Shown here in pieces: positions 1-8,960 of a stretch of DNA of 64,000 nucleotides. Under the pieces are notes generated by a model. That model saw only the letters and a program-made list of their open reading frames with translations, was not told where the DNA came from and searched no databases. The translations under genes and the position numbers were made by a program. Source of the DNA: Gamsiella multidivaricata (Eukaryota; Mortierellomycota; Mortierellomycetes; Mortierellales; Mortierellaceae); assembly GCF_025024155.1 (NCBI RefSeq), contig NW_026251711.1, forward strand, positions 1-64,000. The letters are read 5' to 3'. Position 1 is the stretch's first letter. Each line of letters opens with the position of its first letter.

Positions 1-478
1 TTTTTTTTTTGTCTTTTCCTTTTTTTAACCCACTCAATCAATCTTGCCGACTTGAATATAGCAAGTGCCGGTGCCAGTGCCACCGATGATCCCTTTTTCC
101 AAGATCTCATGTCCATTGCCAGCAAATTCGCCGGTGTCTTTGCCTCCTTCTTGATCTTGGTGGGCATGGATGCAATCCTGGACCTATACATTCTTCTCAC
201 CGATTCTGTGCGGGCCGCCAAGCTGCGCCGGGCATCCTTCTAGGCCTTCCATTCCATGTACATGACGGGCGAGATCCTGGCTTGGATGGGCGATCTCTCT
301 ATCGTCGATCTCTCCTGGTGGTACACTCGCCTGTCCAACATCGATCAGTTGGATGGCAAGTCCCCAGAAGAGTTGGCTCTCGCCCGAAAGGACTTTGAGG
401 TCAATTTCGCAAATCAACTCGCCGAAAACGCCAAGACATTGACCGCCACGACCACCGCTGTCTCCTGGGGAGGGATTG
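1..478 (+). pseudogene. Membrane-protein gene, 5' part (broken)
   Basis: The frame is open from the window edge through position 478 except for a TAG at 241-243. It continues in the same frame after the stop, so the stop looks like a CAG-to-TAG change. A pyrimidine-rich tract followed by TATAG near 51-60 may be a splice acceptor, so the start lies outside the window. Visible features are one strongly hydrophobic segment (FASFLILVGMDAILDLYILL) and a later polar region with the motif LSWWYTRLSNIDQLDG. At 478 the frame is interrupted by the retroelement and resumes at 6502. I do not recognise the family. The nonsense codon together with the insertion makes a functional product unlikely. Confidence 0.6.
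474..478. repeat. Target-site duplication, left copy (GATTG)
   Basis: GATTG directly precedes the left outer LTR at 479 and is repeated at 6502-6506 directly after the right outer LTR. Five base pairs is the usual Ty3 duplication size. It shows that the outer LTR ends mark one integrase-made insertion. Confidence 0.9.
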
Positions 479-889
479 TGTCAGGAACAGACTTGGAAGA
501 GTGGGATATGTGTTATGGAGGAGACAGACAGTGGACAAGGTAAGGAAGAAATGTATTGCAGACTGAGGTTATATGCTATGGATTCTATGGCTCTATTTAT
601 GTGTTTCTAGGATTCTTGGTCAGGGTACTCGGATGGCTACTACGGGACGCGAGGTATATTTGCTAGGAATAGCACAAAGGTATGGATCTGGTACAATGGT
701 TCTAGGCGGGCCGGATAATGGCAATATCAATAAAGATACTTCGTTGAACATATGTTGATCGAGCATACGGTGGCAGAGGTACGCGTGCAAGCGCGTGAGC
801 GCGTAGAAGCAGTCACAAATCAATATGAGCAATTGTGTGCGCAGCTCAACTGTCACTCTGCACCACACGCTATGGTGCTATCCGTGACA
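479..889 (-). repeat. LTR copy A (left outer)
   Basis: A 411-bp LTR with 5-bp inverted ends TGTCA and TGACA. Its left end abuts the GATTG duplication. Its right end, the canonical LTR 5' terminus, is joined directly to the broken reverse-transcriptase sequence at 890 instead of to a polypurine tract or primer site. The minus strand carries the TATA-like ATAAATAGAG (591-600) and AGTCTGCAA (556-564). Confidence 0.9.
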
Positions 890-3200
890 CCAAGTCAAAC
901 TCGAAAAATGTGTCTTCCACGCCCGTGAAGTCGAGTTCTTAGGCTACGTGATTTCGCCCGACGGCATCGCCATGGACCCTTCAAAGGTTAAGGCCATCCT
1001 AGAGTGGCCTACCCCTGCCTCTGTCCGTGATATACAGGTCTTCCTCGGCTTTGCCAATTTCTATCGCCGATTCGTCAAAGACTTCTCCAAGGTCGTCGCC
1101 CCTATCACCCGTTTGCTCAAGAAGGACGTTCTGTTTGCCTGGGATGATGCCGCCCATCGCGCTTTCACGGCCCTCCGTGAGGCCTTCACGCAGGAGCCGG
1201 CTTTGGCGCATTTTAACCCTGAGCTGCCTTGTGTCCTTGAACCTGATGCTTCCAAAACGGCCCTCGGTGCTGTCTGTAGCCAACCTGACGACAAAGGTGT
1301 GCTGCATCCTCTTGGCTTCTACTCCCGCTCGCTCACTGCCCCCGAGCGCAATTATCACGTCCACGACACCGAGTTGCTGGCCGCTATCGAAGGCCTTGAG
1401 CATTGGCGACACTTCTTTGCGTACTCCACGTTTCCTGCCACTATTCTGACCGACCACAAGAACCTGGAACACTTCTCCGAGAAAAGACCGCTCAGTGAGC
1501 GCCAGATCCGGTACGCCGAACGCCTGTCGAAATTCAAAACTCAGTTGGTGTATCGCCCTGGCGTACTTAACGGTGCTGCCGATGCTTTGTCGCGCGTACA
1601 CTCCCCTGAGGGGGGGGAAGGCCCTGCCACGTCGAACGAAATGACCTTGCTCCCGAAGCCTGTCGATATCAATACGGTCCCGTTCTTGGCGTTAACAGCA
1701 GCGCTTCGACTAGATCCCCAAGATGAGATCTCCTGTCGAATCAAAGACGCATATCCCGATGATGAGATCACTCGCGGACTCCTTGCTGACCTTGCCAAGG
1801 ACCCAAAGTCTCAGCCTGACTACGCCATTGAGGATAGCCTCCTGTTTTACAAAGGCCTAATTTATGTCCCCGACGCCGATGACATTCACCGAGATATCCT
1901 GGTCCATTGCCATGACGACCCCACCGCAGGCCACTTTGGCCTCCTGAAGACATTCGAGCTCGTGAATCGAACCTATCACTGGCCAGGCCTTCGCCAATAT
2001 GTGAAACGTTTTGTCAGTACCTGCGATACGTGCCAGAGGAACAAGTCTGTCCATCACAAGCCTTATGGCCTCCTTCAGTCCTTACCTATACCAGAGAGCC
2101 CTTGGTCCTCAATCTCCATGGACTTCATCACGCAGTTGCCTGCGTCCCATGGATTCACGTCCATCATAGTCTTCGTGGACAGGTTAACCAAGATGGCCCA
2201 CTTCGTTGCTACGCATGACGAGGTCGATGCTGCCGGCACAGTGAGCCTGTTCCTAGACACAGTCGTCCGTGCCCACGGTCTCCCCGACGATATTGTCTCC
2301 GACCGTGGCACCACATTCACCGCCCAGTTTACTCGTTCGCTTATGGAAGCCCTAAAGGTCAAACAGAATTTGTCAACGGCTTTTCATCCACAGACTGATG
2401 GCCAAACCGAACGAACCAATGCAACGCTTGAGCAATACCTTCGTTGCTTCTTGAACTATCAGCAAGACGACTGGTCCAGACTCCTGCCCTTAGCCGAGTT
2501 CACGTACAACAATACCGTTCACTCCTCGACGAACCAGACTCCGTTCATGGCCTTGTATGGATACCACCCTCGGTTCAGCATCCACATCCCACGCGTGTCC
2601 CGCCACTCACCTGCCGCCTCTGCCCGAATCATGCTGTTGAAGGGACTGCAGGATGACTTGAAGTTCCATATCGGCGCTGCGCAAGAAGCCCAGGCTCGCT
2701 ACTTCAATCAGCATGTCCAAGCGCCCCCCGACTTTGCACCTGGTGATAAAGTCTGGCTCTTGAGGCGACACATCAAGACCACGCGCCCTTCCGACAAGCT
2801 TGACTACCGCAAGCTGGGGCCATACGAGATCCTCGAACACGTAGGGACTCGTGCTTTCCGACTCCGGCTCCCTGCCTCCATGGCACGAATACATCCTGTG
2901 TTCCATGTGTCTCTCCTAGAGCCTCATCAGGCTAATGAGATTCCGAACCGTAGCGCACCGCCTGCCCCACCTGTCGAAGTCGAAGGTCAGATCGAGTACG
3001 AGGTCGAAGTCATCTTGGATTCACGAATGCGCAACCGCAAGTTACAGTACCTGGTCGATTGGAAAGACTTTCCTCCAGATGAGAGATCTTGGGAACCCGC
3101 TGCAAATGTCTCACACTGCCCAGAGCTCATTGCTGAGTTCCATCGCCAGTACCCAGCAAAGCCCGGTCCAGTTTCTGTCGCTCCTGGAAGTCGCTCCTAA
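890..3200 (+). pseudogene. pol 3' half: RT end, RNase H, integrase, chromodomain
   Basis: The open frame begins mid-domain at 891 with QVKLEKCVFHAREVEFLGY, the thumb/connection region of a Ty3 reverse transcriptase; the first ATG in frame is at 948. In order come RNase H (catalytic residues in LEPDASKTALG, ELLAAIEGLEHW, TDHKNLEHF and GAADALSR), the integrase HHCC zinc finger (VHCHDD, GHFGLLK, CDTCQ), the DDE core (SMDFI, DIVSDRGTTF, DGQTERTN), a GPY/F module (KLGPYEILEHVG) and a C-terminal chromodomain (YLVDWKDFPPDERSWEPAAN). The chromodomain identifies a chromovirus. The frame is intact to TAA at 3198-3200, but with no gag and no RT fingers or palm on this strand it is a fragment. Its partner half lies inverted at 3622-6068. 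Confidence 0.9.
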
Positions 3201-3210
3201 GAGAGGGGAT
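3201..3210 (+). other. Polypurine tract
   Basis: GAGAGGGGAT lies between the pol stop codon and the TGTCACGG start of the central LTR. A purine run abutting the 3' LTR is the usual plus-strand primer of LTR elements. It shows that the central LTR is the native 3' LTR of the plus-strand half. Confidence 0.75.
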
Positions 3211-3621
3211 TGTCACGGATAGCACCATAGCGTGTGGTGCAGAGTGACAGTTGAGCTGCGCACACAATTGCTCATATTGATTTGTGACTGCTTCTACGCG
3301 CTCACGCGCTTGCACGCGTACCTCTGCCACCGTATGCTCGATCAACATATGTTCAACGAAGTATCTTTATTGATATTGCCATTATCCGGCCCGCCTAGAA
3401 CCATTGTACCAGATCCATACCTTTGTGCTATTCCTAGCAAATATACCTCGCGTCCCGTAGTAGCCATCCGAGTACCCTGACCAAGAATCCTAGAAACACA
3501 TAAATAGAGCCATAGAATCCATAGCATATAACCTCAGTCTGCAATACATTTCTTCCTTACCTTGTCCACTGTCTGTCTCCTCCATAACACATATCCCACT
3601 CTTCCAAGTCTGTTCCTGACA
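3211..3621 (+). repeat. LTR copy B (central, opposite orientation)
   Basis: A 411-bp LTR reading TGTCACGG to CCTGACA on the plus strand, opposite to the two outer copies. The left junction is a normal polypurine tract and LTR boundary. The right end is joined to the broken reverse transcriptase of the minus-strand half at 3622. It contains the TATA-like TAAATAGAG (about 3501-3509) and the inferred RNA start AGTCTGCAA (3536-3544). Confidence 0.9.
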
Positions 3622-4962
3622 GAATGCTTGGAAGGTGGCCGGAGCGTTGGTCAACCCGAATGGCATGACCAAATATTCGAAATGGCCGTAGCGGGTGCGG
3701 AAGGCTGTTTTCCATTCGTCGCCCTTGGCCACACGCACAAGGTTGTACGCGCCTTTGAGGTCCAGCTTGGTGAAGATTCGAGCGCGACGCAACTGGTCCA
3801 AGGTCTCGGTTATCAATGGCAGTGGGCAACGGTTCTTGATGGTGACCTTGTTTAAGGCACGGTAGTCGACACAGAGGCGTAAGGATCCATCTTTCTTTGG
3901 TACAAACAGAACTGGAGCGCCAGCAGGGGACTCGGAACGGCGGATGAACCCTTTGGCAAGGTTCTCTTCGATGTACTCCTTCAAGGATTCGAGTTCTTTC
4001 TGAGACAAGGTGTATAGTGGACCGAATGGCACCTTGGCGTCAGGTTCGAGAGTTATGGCATGGTCGAAGGAGCGATGTGGAGGCAAGGTGCCGAGCTCTC
4101 GATCTTCGAAGAGCCGGGCAAAGTCACGGTACGCGCAGGGATCTCGACTGGAGGATTGGTTGGGTCAATGTTGTTCAAGGATAGGCTGGGTAGTGGAACA
4201 GGAGAAGCACAGAGGGACATGGTTGAGAGGTGTACAGGGACGGACTCGCTAAAAAGGAGTGACGGTTGTTCTAAACTGGAGCGAGGAGTGGAAAGGTGTG
4301 TAATGGTGCAAGGGCGAGTTGACAGAGGCGATATTCCTCCAACGTGGGTTCAAGGGCAGGTTCAAGGACAGAGCAAGAGGTAAGAGCGTGGACAAGGGTT
4401 CATGGTATACACAAACTGTATTACAACGGTTTGAATGGAAAGTAACTATATGCTTTTCCCAGTCAATACTAGGGTTATGCGTGGCGAGCCAGTCCATCCC
4501 GAGGATGATAGGGTACTGGCCGAGCTTGGTGACTTTTAGCAGGATCTGTTCATGGTGCTTCTCAGCGAGGGTCAGGCATACAGAGGCTTCATGCAAGACA
4601 GGTCCAGCGGTGCTCAAAGAGCCGTCCCCCATGGTCAGGTTCATGGGTCGGGGGAGGTTACGCACAGGGATACAGTGGTTCAGGAGGAATTTTCGATCGA
4701 TGAAGGAGCGGGCGGCGCCGGAGTCGATTAATACTTGGATGTTTTTTAAGGGTCCTTGGGTCAGATACAGGGTGGCAGGCAACATAAGGCAGATACGGGC
4801 ATGGGCAGGAACAGTGGAGGTGGCATGGATGGCACCTAGGGAACAGTCCTCCAGCTGCCCTAGGCGCTGAAGTTTTCCGACACGTCGGTGTCGAAAGCAT
4901 ACTCGATCGTGGCTTCTTGGACTGCAGCGAGGCCCAGACCGGAGGGGCGCTTGTTGGGGCAC
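3622..4962 (-). pseudogene. pol 5' half: protease and N-terminal reverse transcriptase
   Basis: Read on the minus strand, an aspartic protease (LIDSGAARSFID, later IILGMDWL) begins in the frame overlapping the end of gag. It stops at a TAG (4249-4251). The next stretch is open in a shifted frame, and from about 4140 downwards the original frame resumes as reverse transcriptase ([56 protein letters not shown]). It ends abruptly at 3622 against the central LTR, before the YxDD active site. An extra T in a T5 run and a CG duplication near 4140 would explain the frame changes; this is inference. Together with the other half it would cover most of a Ty3-type pol. Confidence 0.85.
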
Positions 4963-6068
4963 TTGTTGGCAAAGTGGCCGGCTTGGCCACAGTACATGCA
5001 GAGGCCTTCTCTGCGGCGACGATCTTTTTCAGCGGCGGTAAGAGGGCCGCGCATGGTTCCTAGTTCCATGTCGTTTGGACCTGGACGAGCAACGGTGACT
5101 GGACGTGGAGACGGAGTAGACTGAGGGATGCTGCGAGGAGGCTGGGGTCGCCAAGGCTGTTGGGGGCGACGAGCCGAGGTCAGGCGCAAGTTCAGATACG
5201 CGGTGGTGGCAGCCTCAGTCACAGTACTCATGGTGGTCAGGGAATGCCATTGGCCTTGCAACAGGGTGCGCACACCCTCGGAAAGGCCAAACTTGAATTG
5301 GGACACGAGAGCAGACTGATTCCAGCGGACCTGGCTTTGCAAAGTGGAGAACTCCGAGATGTATTCTTGCATTGTACCTCGTTGCTTAAGGAAACGGATT
5401 TTCTCTTCGGCTTCCTGGATGCTCAGGCGATCACCGTAAGCGGCCTCGATAGCGGTCATGAAGGCGTCGTAATCGTTCAGGAGTCCTTCTTCGTCCTCGA
5501 TGTCTTGGTTGTACAGCGGGGCAAAATGTTCGAGGGGAGGTCCTGCCATACAGCCCATGGCGAAAGTCACGCACTGGTCATCCGATTCAAAGGCAGGACC
5601 GAAGCGCTGGAAGACACCGGACAACTTGGCTTTAAAAGCACGGAAGGAAAGGACTTTGGCATCACCATTGAACGCAGGCGTGAAGGGGTGCGGGATGTGT
5701 GGACGACGAGCGGCTGTCTGGAGAGAAGCGGCAGCGGCGGTAGGCGCGGGGGTTCGGTCCAGGATGGCTTGGACCAGATTCTGGAGGGCAGCGATCGTGT
5801 TGGTCTGCTGCTGCATTGCGTCTTGGTTCTGGACTTGGATAACGTTGACGGCCTCGGACAAGGTCGTCAGATGGTTCGCTTGCTGGAGATGGCTGGCAAT
5901 GGAGTTGGTACGGGCGTCAATAACGGACAAGAGTTCGCGGAGATGGTTCACAAATGCGTCAGGAGTGGTGTTCGGGTCTTGCGCATGGTTCTGCAGGGCA
6001 CCAAGGAGATTCGCCTGCTGCTGCTGCAGAAGCTGCTGGTGCTGGGTAAATTCATCTTGGGCGGACAT
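4860..6068 (-). CDS. Retrotransposon Gag (capsid/nucleocapsid)
   Basis: A 402-residue intact frame. The N-terminal 120 residues are glutamine-rich and probably coiled (QQLLQQQQANLLGALQNH). A Ty3-type capsid region follows (PFTPAFNGDAKVLSFRAFKA, LKQRGTMQEYISEF), then a proline/arginine linker and one CCHC zinc knuckle (CMYCGQAGHFANKC). It forms the virus-like particle and binds element RNA. The primer-binding site and 5' LTR lie just upstream at 6082-6501. The pol frame overlaps the gag end by about 100 bp in the -1 register, which suggests ribosomal frameshifting. The minus-strand sequence CGGAAAAC (4872-4879) is a weak slippery-site candidate. The ATG at 6068 is the first after the primer site. 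Confidence 0.9.
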   Translation of the reverse strand: MSAQDEFTQHQQLLQQQQANLLGALQNHAQDPNTTPDAFVNHLRELLSVIDARTNSIASHLQQANHLTTLSEAVNVIQVQNQDAMQQQTNTIAALQNLVQAILDRTPAPTAAAASLQTAARRPHIPHPFTPAFNGDAKVLSFRAFKAKLSGVFQRFGPAFESDDQCVTFAMGCMAGPPLEHFAPLYNQDIEDEEGLLNDYDAFMTAIEAAYGDRLSIQEAEEKIRFLKQRGTMQEYISEFSTLQSQVRWNQSALVSQFKFGLSEGVRTLLQGQWHSLTTMSTVTEAATTAYLNLRLTSARRPQQPWRPQPPRSIPQSTPSPRPVTVARPGPNDMELGTMRGPLTAAEKDRRRREGLCMYCGQAGHFANKCPNKRPSGLGLAAVQEATIEYAFDTDVSENFSA

Positions 6069-6081
6069 GACTGGATTGGAG

Positions 6082-6090
6082 AGTCTGCAA
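6082..6090 (-). promoter_or_regulatory. Primer-binding site, self-priming type
   Basis: Directly next to the gag-side LTR the minus strand reads TTGCAGACT. This is the exact complement of AGTCTGCAA inside the LTR, which sits about 30 bp downstream of a TATA-like box, where transcription should start. Known Tf1/sushi elements fold the first bases of their own mRNA onto the primer site instead of using a tRNA. The geometry here fits that mechanism. Confidence 0.7.
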
Positions 6091-6501
6091 TGTCAGGAAC
6101 AGACTTGGAAGAGTGGGATATGTGTTATGGAGGAGACAGACAGTGGACAAGGTAAGGAAGAAATGTATTGCAGACTGAGGTTATATGCTATGGATTCTAT
6201 GGCTCTATTTATGTGTTTCTAGGATTCTTGGTCAGGGTACTCGGATGGCTACTACGGGACGCGAGGTATATTTGCTAGGAATAGCACAAAGGTATGGATC
6301 TGGTACAATGGTTCTAGGCGGGCCGGATAATGGCAATATCAATAAAGATACTTCGTTGAACATATGTTGATCGAGCATACGGTGGCAGAGGTACGCGTGC
6401 AAGCGCGTGAGCGCGTAGAAGCAGTCACAAATCAATATGAGCAATTGTGTGCGCAGCTCAACTGTCACTCTGCACCACACGCTATGGTGCTATCCGTGAC
6501 A
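6091..6501 (-). repeat. LTR copy C (right outer, 5' LTR of the gag half)
   Basis: A 411-bp LTR in the same orientation as copy A. Its inner end adjoins the primer-binding site and its outer end adjoins GATTG at 6502-6506. Internal translations across all three LTRs are identical, so the copies look very young. Confidence 0.9.
6168..6212 (-). promoter_or_regulatory. LTR core promoter and inferred RNA start
   Basis: On the minus strand, ATAAATAGAG (6203-6212) is followed about 27 bp later by AGTCTGCAA (6168-6176). The same pair occurs in the other two LTRs. In the second LTR family a cleaner TATAAAAG precedes the same nonamer by a similar distance. Confidence 0.6.
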
Positions 6502-6709
6502 GATTGTCCGGCATTGGGCCTGGAATTTGTGGACAAACACCTGGGTCCAAACTGCTGTCATAGGATGGGTGCTCCATGTGCTCATAATGGATCTGCAGGG
6601 CGAGCCACGGACATGGTGGGGTGGTCGCTTACAGGGAGAAAAGAGAGACGAGGAGACCGCTCAGCACAAACCTGACCAGAAGAAGCCATCTGATTATAAG
6701 ACTGACTAA
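6502..6709 (+). pseudogene. Membrane-protein gene, 3' part
   Basis: It begins with the GATTG duplication and continues the frame interrupted at 478. With one copy of GATTG removed, the codons run through without a break into a tryptophan-rich hydrophobic stretch (NTWVQTAVIGWVLHVLIM) and a charged tail (HKPDQKKPSDYKTD) to TAA at 6707-6709. The family is not recognised; two or three membrane segments are likely across both parts. Confidence 0.6.
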
Positions 6710-7183
6710 AGTCTTCTTCATAGGGGGTGTCTTATTTTTCGGTGTCAGTTACGTGTGTGCCTTAAGCATTTCAAAGATACCTCTATGCGACTGATGCGAC
6801 TGTTCCAACTAGTTGTTAATGGGTTTATGGGATGAGTCGTCGTAGATAACACTATATTTCAATTGGGAGTGAGAGCGAATGGGCAATGAAATTGGCGTCT
6901 TACCATACACTACACTACCGAAAATAATGAGTAAATGATTTTCACTTTTGTAGCACATTTGTCAGTTGTTTCCGAACCCGGGTTATATAGCTGGTGACAG
7001 TTACAGGATAACATGCCAGTGCAATGAAAAGTAATCTACAGCATTTGGGAGATGCGGAGAAAATTATTGCGCGTTGTATACAGAATTAAGTTTAAACTGT
7101 TCAATTTACTCATTATTTCTCCCATGGACATGGTTTTTATTTTTTTTTATTCATCTTCGATATCAAGTTTACTGATGGCCTGC

Positions 7184-8600
7184 TTAGTACCTAGTGTGGC
7201 CTCCCTTGGCATTCTTAACAGCTTCGATCCTTCTGGGCATACTCTCAATCAAGCCTTGGCAGACAGAAGGGGGAATCTTGTTCCACTCCGCCTGAAATCT
7301 TTCCCATAGTTCGATCATGCCCTTCGGAGGCACCGGGTACTTGCCTAACTGGCGTTTTGCGTAGTCCCAGAGGTGCTCGATCGGATTTAGGTCAGGAGAG
7401 TTGGGCGGCCAGAACAACAAATTGTACTTGTGCTGCTTAAAGAAATTCATCGCAGTGCTGGAAGTGTGTTTCGAGTCGTTGTCCTGTTGAAAGATCATAT
7501 CCTTAGGCTTGATCTTGTACCAGCGCTGGGTGAGTGGGAGACATTCCTCCAGGATTTCGACATAGAGACTGGCGTCCATGATCCCCTCGATCCTGGAAAT
7601 GAATCCAGCACCATGCCAGGTCATGCACCCCCATAGCATGATGGAACCGCCGCCGAACTTGACCTCCTCCTGGACAAGCCGATCGTCCAGAGACTTGTCA
7701 CCTCCCTTTTTCCAGACCCACAGGACTCCATCGGACCCAATGCGGTTGACCTTAGTCTCGTCGGACCAAACGACTCGTTTCCAATCATCGATTGTCCAGT
7801 GCTCTGTCAAGATCTGGACTGGCAGGCAAGTGGAGGATGTAAGAGCAAGAGTGAGTACAGGGTAGGAAAGTATTTTATTGCAGACTGAGGTTTGATTATG
7901 GCAGCTAGTTATGTCTTTTATATGTGAATAAAACTTGACTCGGGACCCCAGCTCGGTAGCTTATGTCCTATAAGCTACCGTACTCGGGACCGAAACATAA
8001 TGGAATGGACAAGGGTGGACGCGGGCAATCGTCTACTTGAAACGGGCAAGCAACGTTAAACCAGTTATGCTTTCCGTGTGGGGTAATTCTGGAGACGCGA
8101 CGTGATTTGGGCTCGCGTAGCAGACGCAAGGTAATCACAAGCCACTAGGGTCAATTGAGGTGAGCGCAAGTCTGTCCTCAACCTTAATTCGTGACATGCT
8201 CGTACTTTCGCACGAAATCCATGCGCTCCGCCTTGTGCTTGGAGGTAAGTTTTGGCCTTCGCCGTTTGCGCACGGCGGTCAGACCCTCCTGTCTCAAGAT
8301 CTGTCGAACTCTTGCTGCCGTCAAGTCCGTCGCAAAGTCTCTACTAAGCCGTTCCTGCACGTCTACAGCGGTTTGAAGTGTACCATTTGTGATTTCTCGA
8401 ACCATCAAACGTTTGGTTGCCTCGGATACTTTCCCAGGGCGGCCGGATTTTCGCGGCGGAAGGGTCTCCTTGATGGTCTGCGCGAGCTGAGAGACCTTGG
8501 CCTGTGATACTCCACGTCTCTTGGCAATGGCTCGTGTGGTCATTTTCAACCGGAGGTCAGCAATGATCCCCTGTTCAATGTTATGATTGAGCTTCTTCAT
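7184..8600 (-). pseudogene. Tc1-like transposase (DD34E) split by a solo LTR
   Basis: The reading starts at ATG 8600 (MKKLNHNIEQGIIADL), with an N-terminal paired helix-turn-helix region (AIAKRRGVSQAKVSQLAQ, then KSGRPGKVSEATKRLM) and a second HTH (RDFATDLTAARVRQIL). It is interrupted at 8197 by the LTR and resumes at 7804. The catalytic triad is visible: D in VVWSDETKVNRIG, D in FQQDNDSKHTS and E in SPDLNPIEHLW, with 34 residues between the second and third. Leaving out the LTR and one TGCTC copy gives exactly 340 codons with no stop before TAA, so the LTR is the only visible defect. Confidence 0.85.
7805..8196 (-). repeat. Solo LTR, second family (392 bp)
   Basis: It begins TGTCAAGATC, ends TTCGTGACA and is flanked by TGCTC (7800-7804 and 8197-8201). 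It is related to the 411-bp LTR family mainly through TTGCAGACTGAGGTT. On the minus strand TATAAAAG (7915-7922) precedes AGTCTGCAA (7878-7886). A single LTR with an intact duplication indicates LTR-LTR recombination after insertion. Confidence 0.9.
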
Positions 8601-8960
8601 GTAGGATTTAAAGTCGTGGCGTAAGGTAGTCGATATTATGGTAGTAGGAGTGTGTGGGTAGCTGAAGTGGAGAAGAAAGAGCAAAACGAGGTTCAAAAGT
8701 GCATGGGGGTAATAATGAGTAAATGACGTCATAATTTTTAATTTGAGATATATATGGCTCGCTGTATTAGACACACCTGGTAGTCATTCCACGCGATGCT
8801 GAATGGACCATGATATTACTGGCGAACATGCACAGCACTAGTGGTCTTGGACATCGAGGCATAAAATTTTATCGGCACTTATACCAAAACATTTACTCAT
8901 TATTTTCGGTAGTATAATGAATCTGATGAAAATGACGATGGTATTTAAAATTACATAAAA

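Larger units (their letters stand above)
479..6501 (-). mobile_element. Three-LTR, internally inverted Ty3/chromovirus retrotransposon
   Basis: The insertion is 6,023 bp, flanked by GATTG duplications, and holds three LTRs of 411 bp that appear identical. Judged by the gag-pol direction, the outer LTRs (479-889 and 6091-6501) lie on the minus strand and the central one (3211-3621) on the plus strand. The 5' half (gag, protease, first part of reverse transcriptase) reads on the minus strand from 6068 to 3622. The 3' half (end of reverse transcriptase, RNase H, integrase, chromodomain) reads on the plus strand from 890 to 3200. About 40-45 reverse-transcriptase codons, including the YxDD region, are missing at the break. 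The element therefore cannot be autonomous. Confidence 0.9.
6913..8914 (-). mobile_element. Tc1-like DNA transposon carrying a solo LTR
   Basis: TA dinucleotides at 6911-6912 and 8915-8916 flank 24-bp perfect inverted repeats (6914-6937 and 8890-8913), which contain ACTACCGAAAATAATGAG. Without the solo LTR and its duplication the element is about 1.6 kb, the normal Tc1 size. Inverted copies of part of the terminal repeat lie inside each end (about 7104-7120 and 8711-8724). The transposase reads on the minus strand. Confidence 0.85.

Noticed and set aside
999..1601. 200-codon open frame on the minus strand within pol
   Set aside because: Antisense shadow of the plus-strand RNase H/integrase frame, with no protein-like features.
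5160..6222. Long plus-strand frames (331 and 240 codons) opposite gag
   Set aside because: Mirror frames of the gag coding strand; they run into LTR sequence and have no domain.
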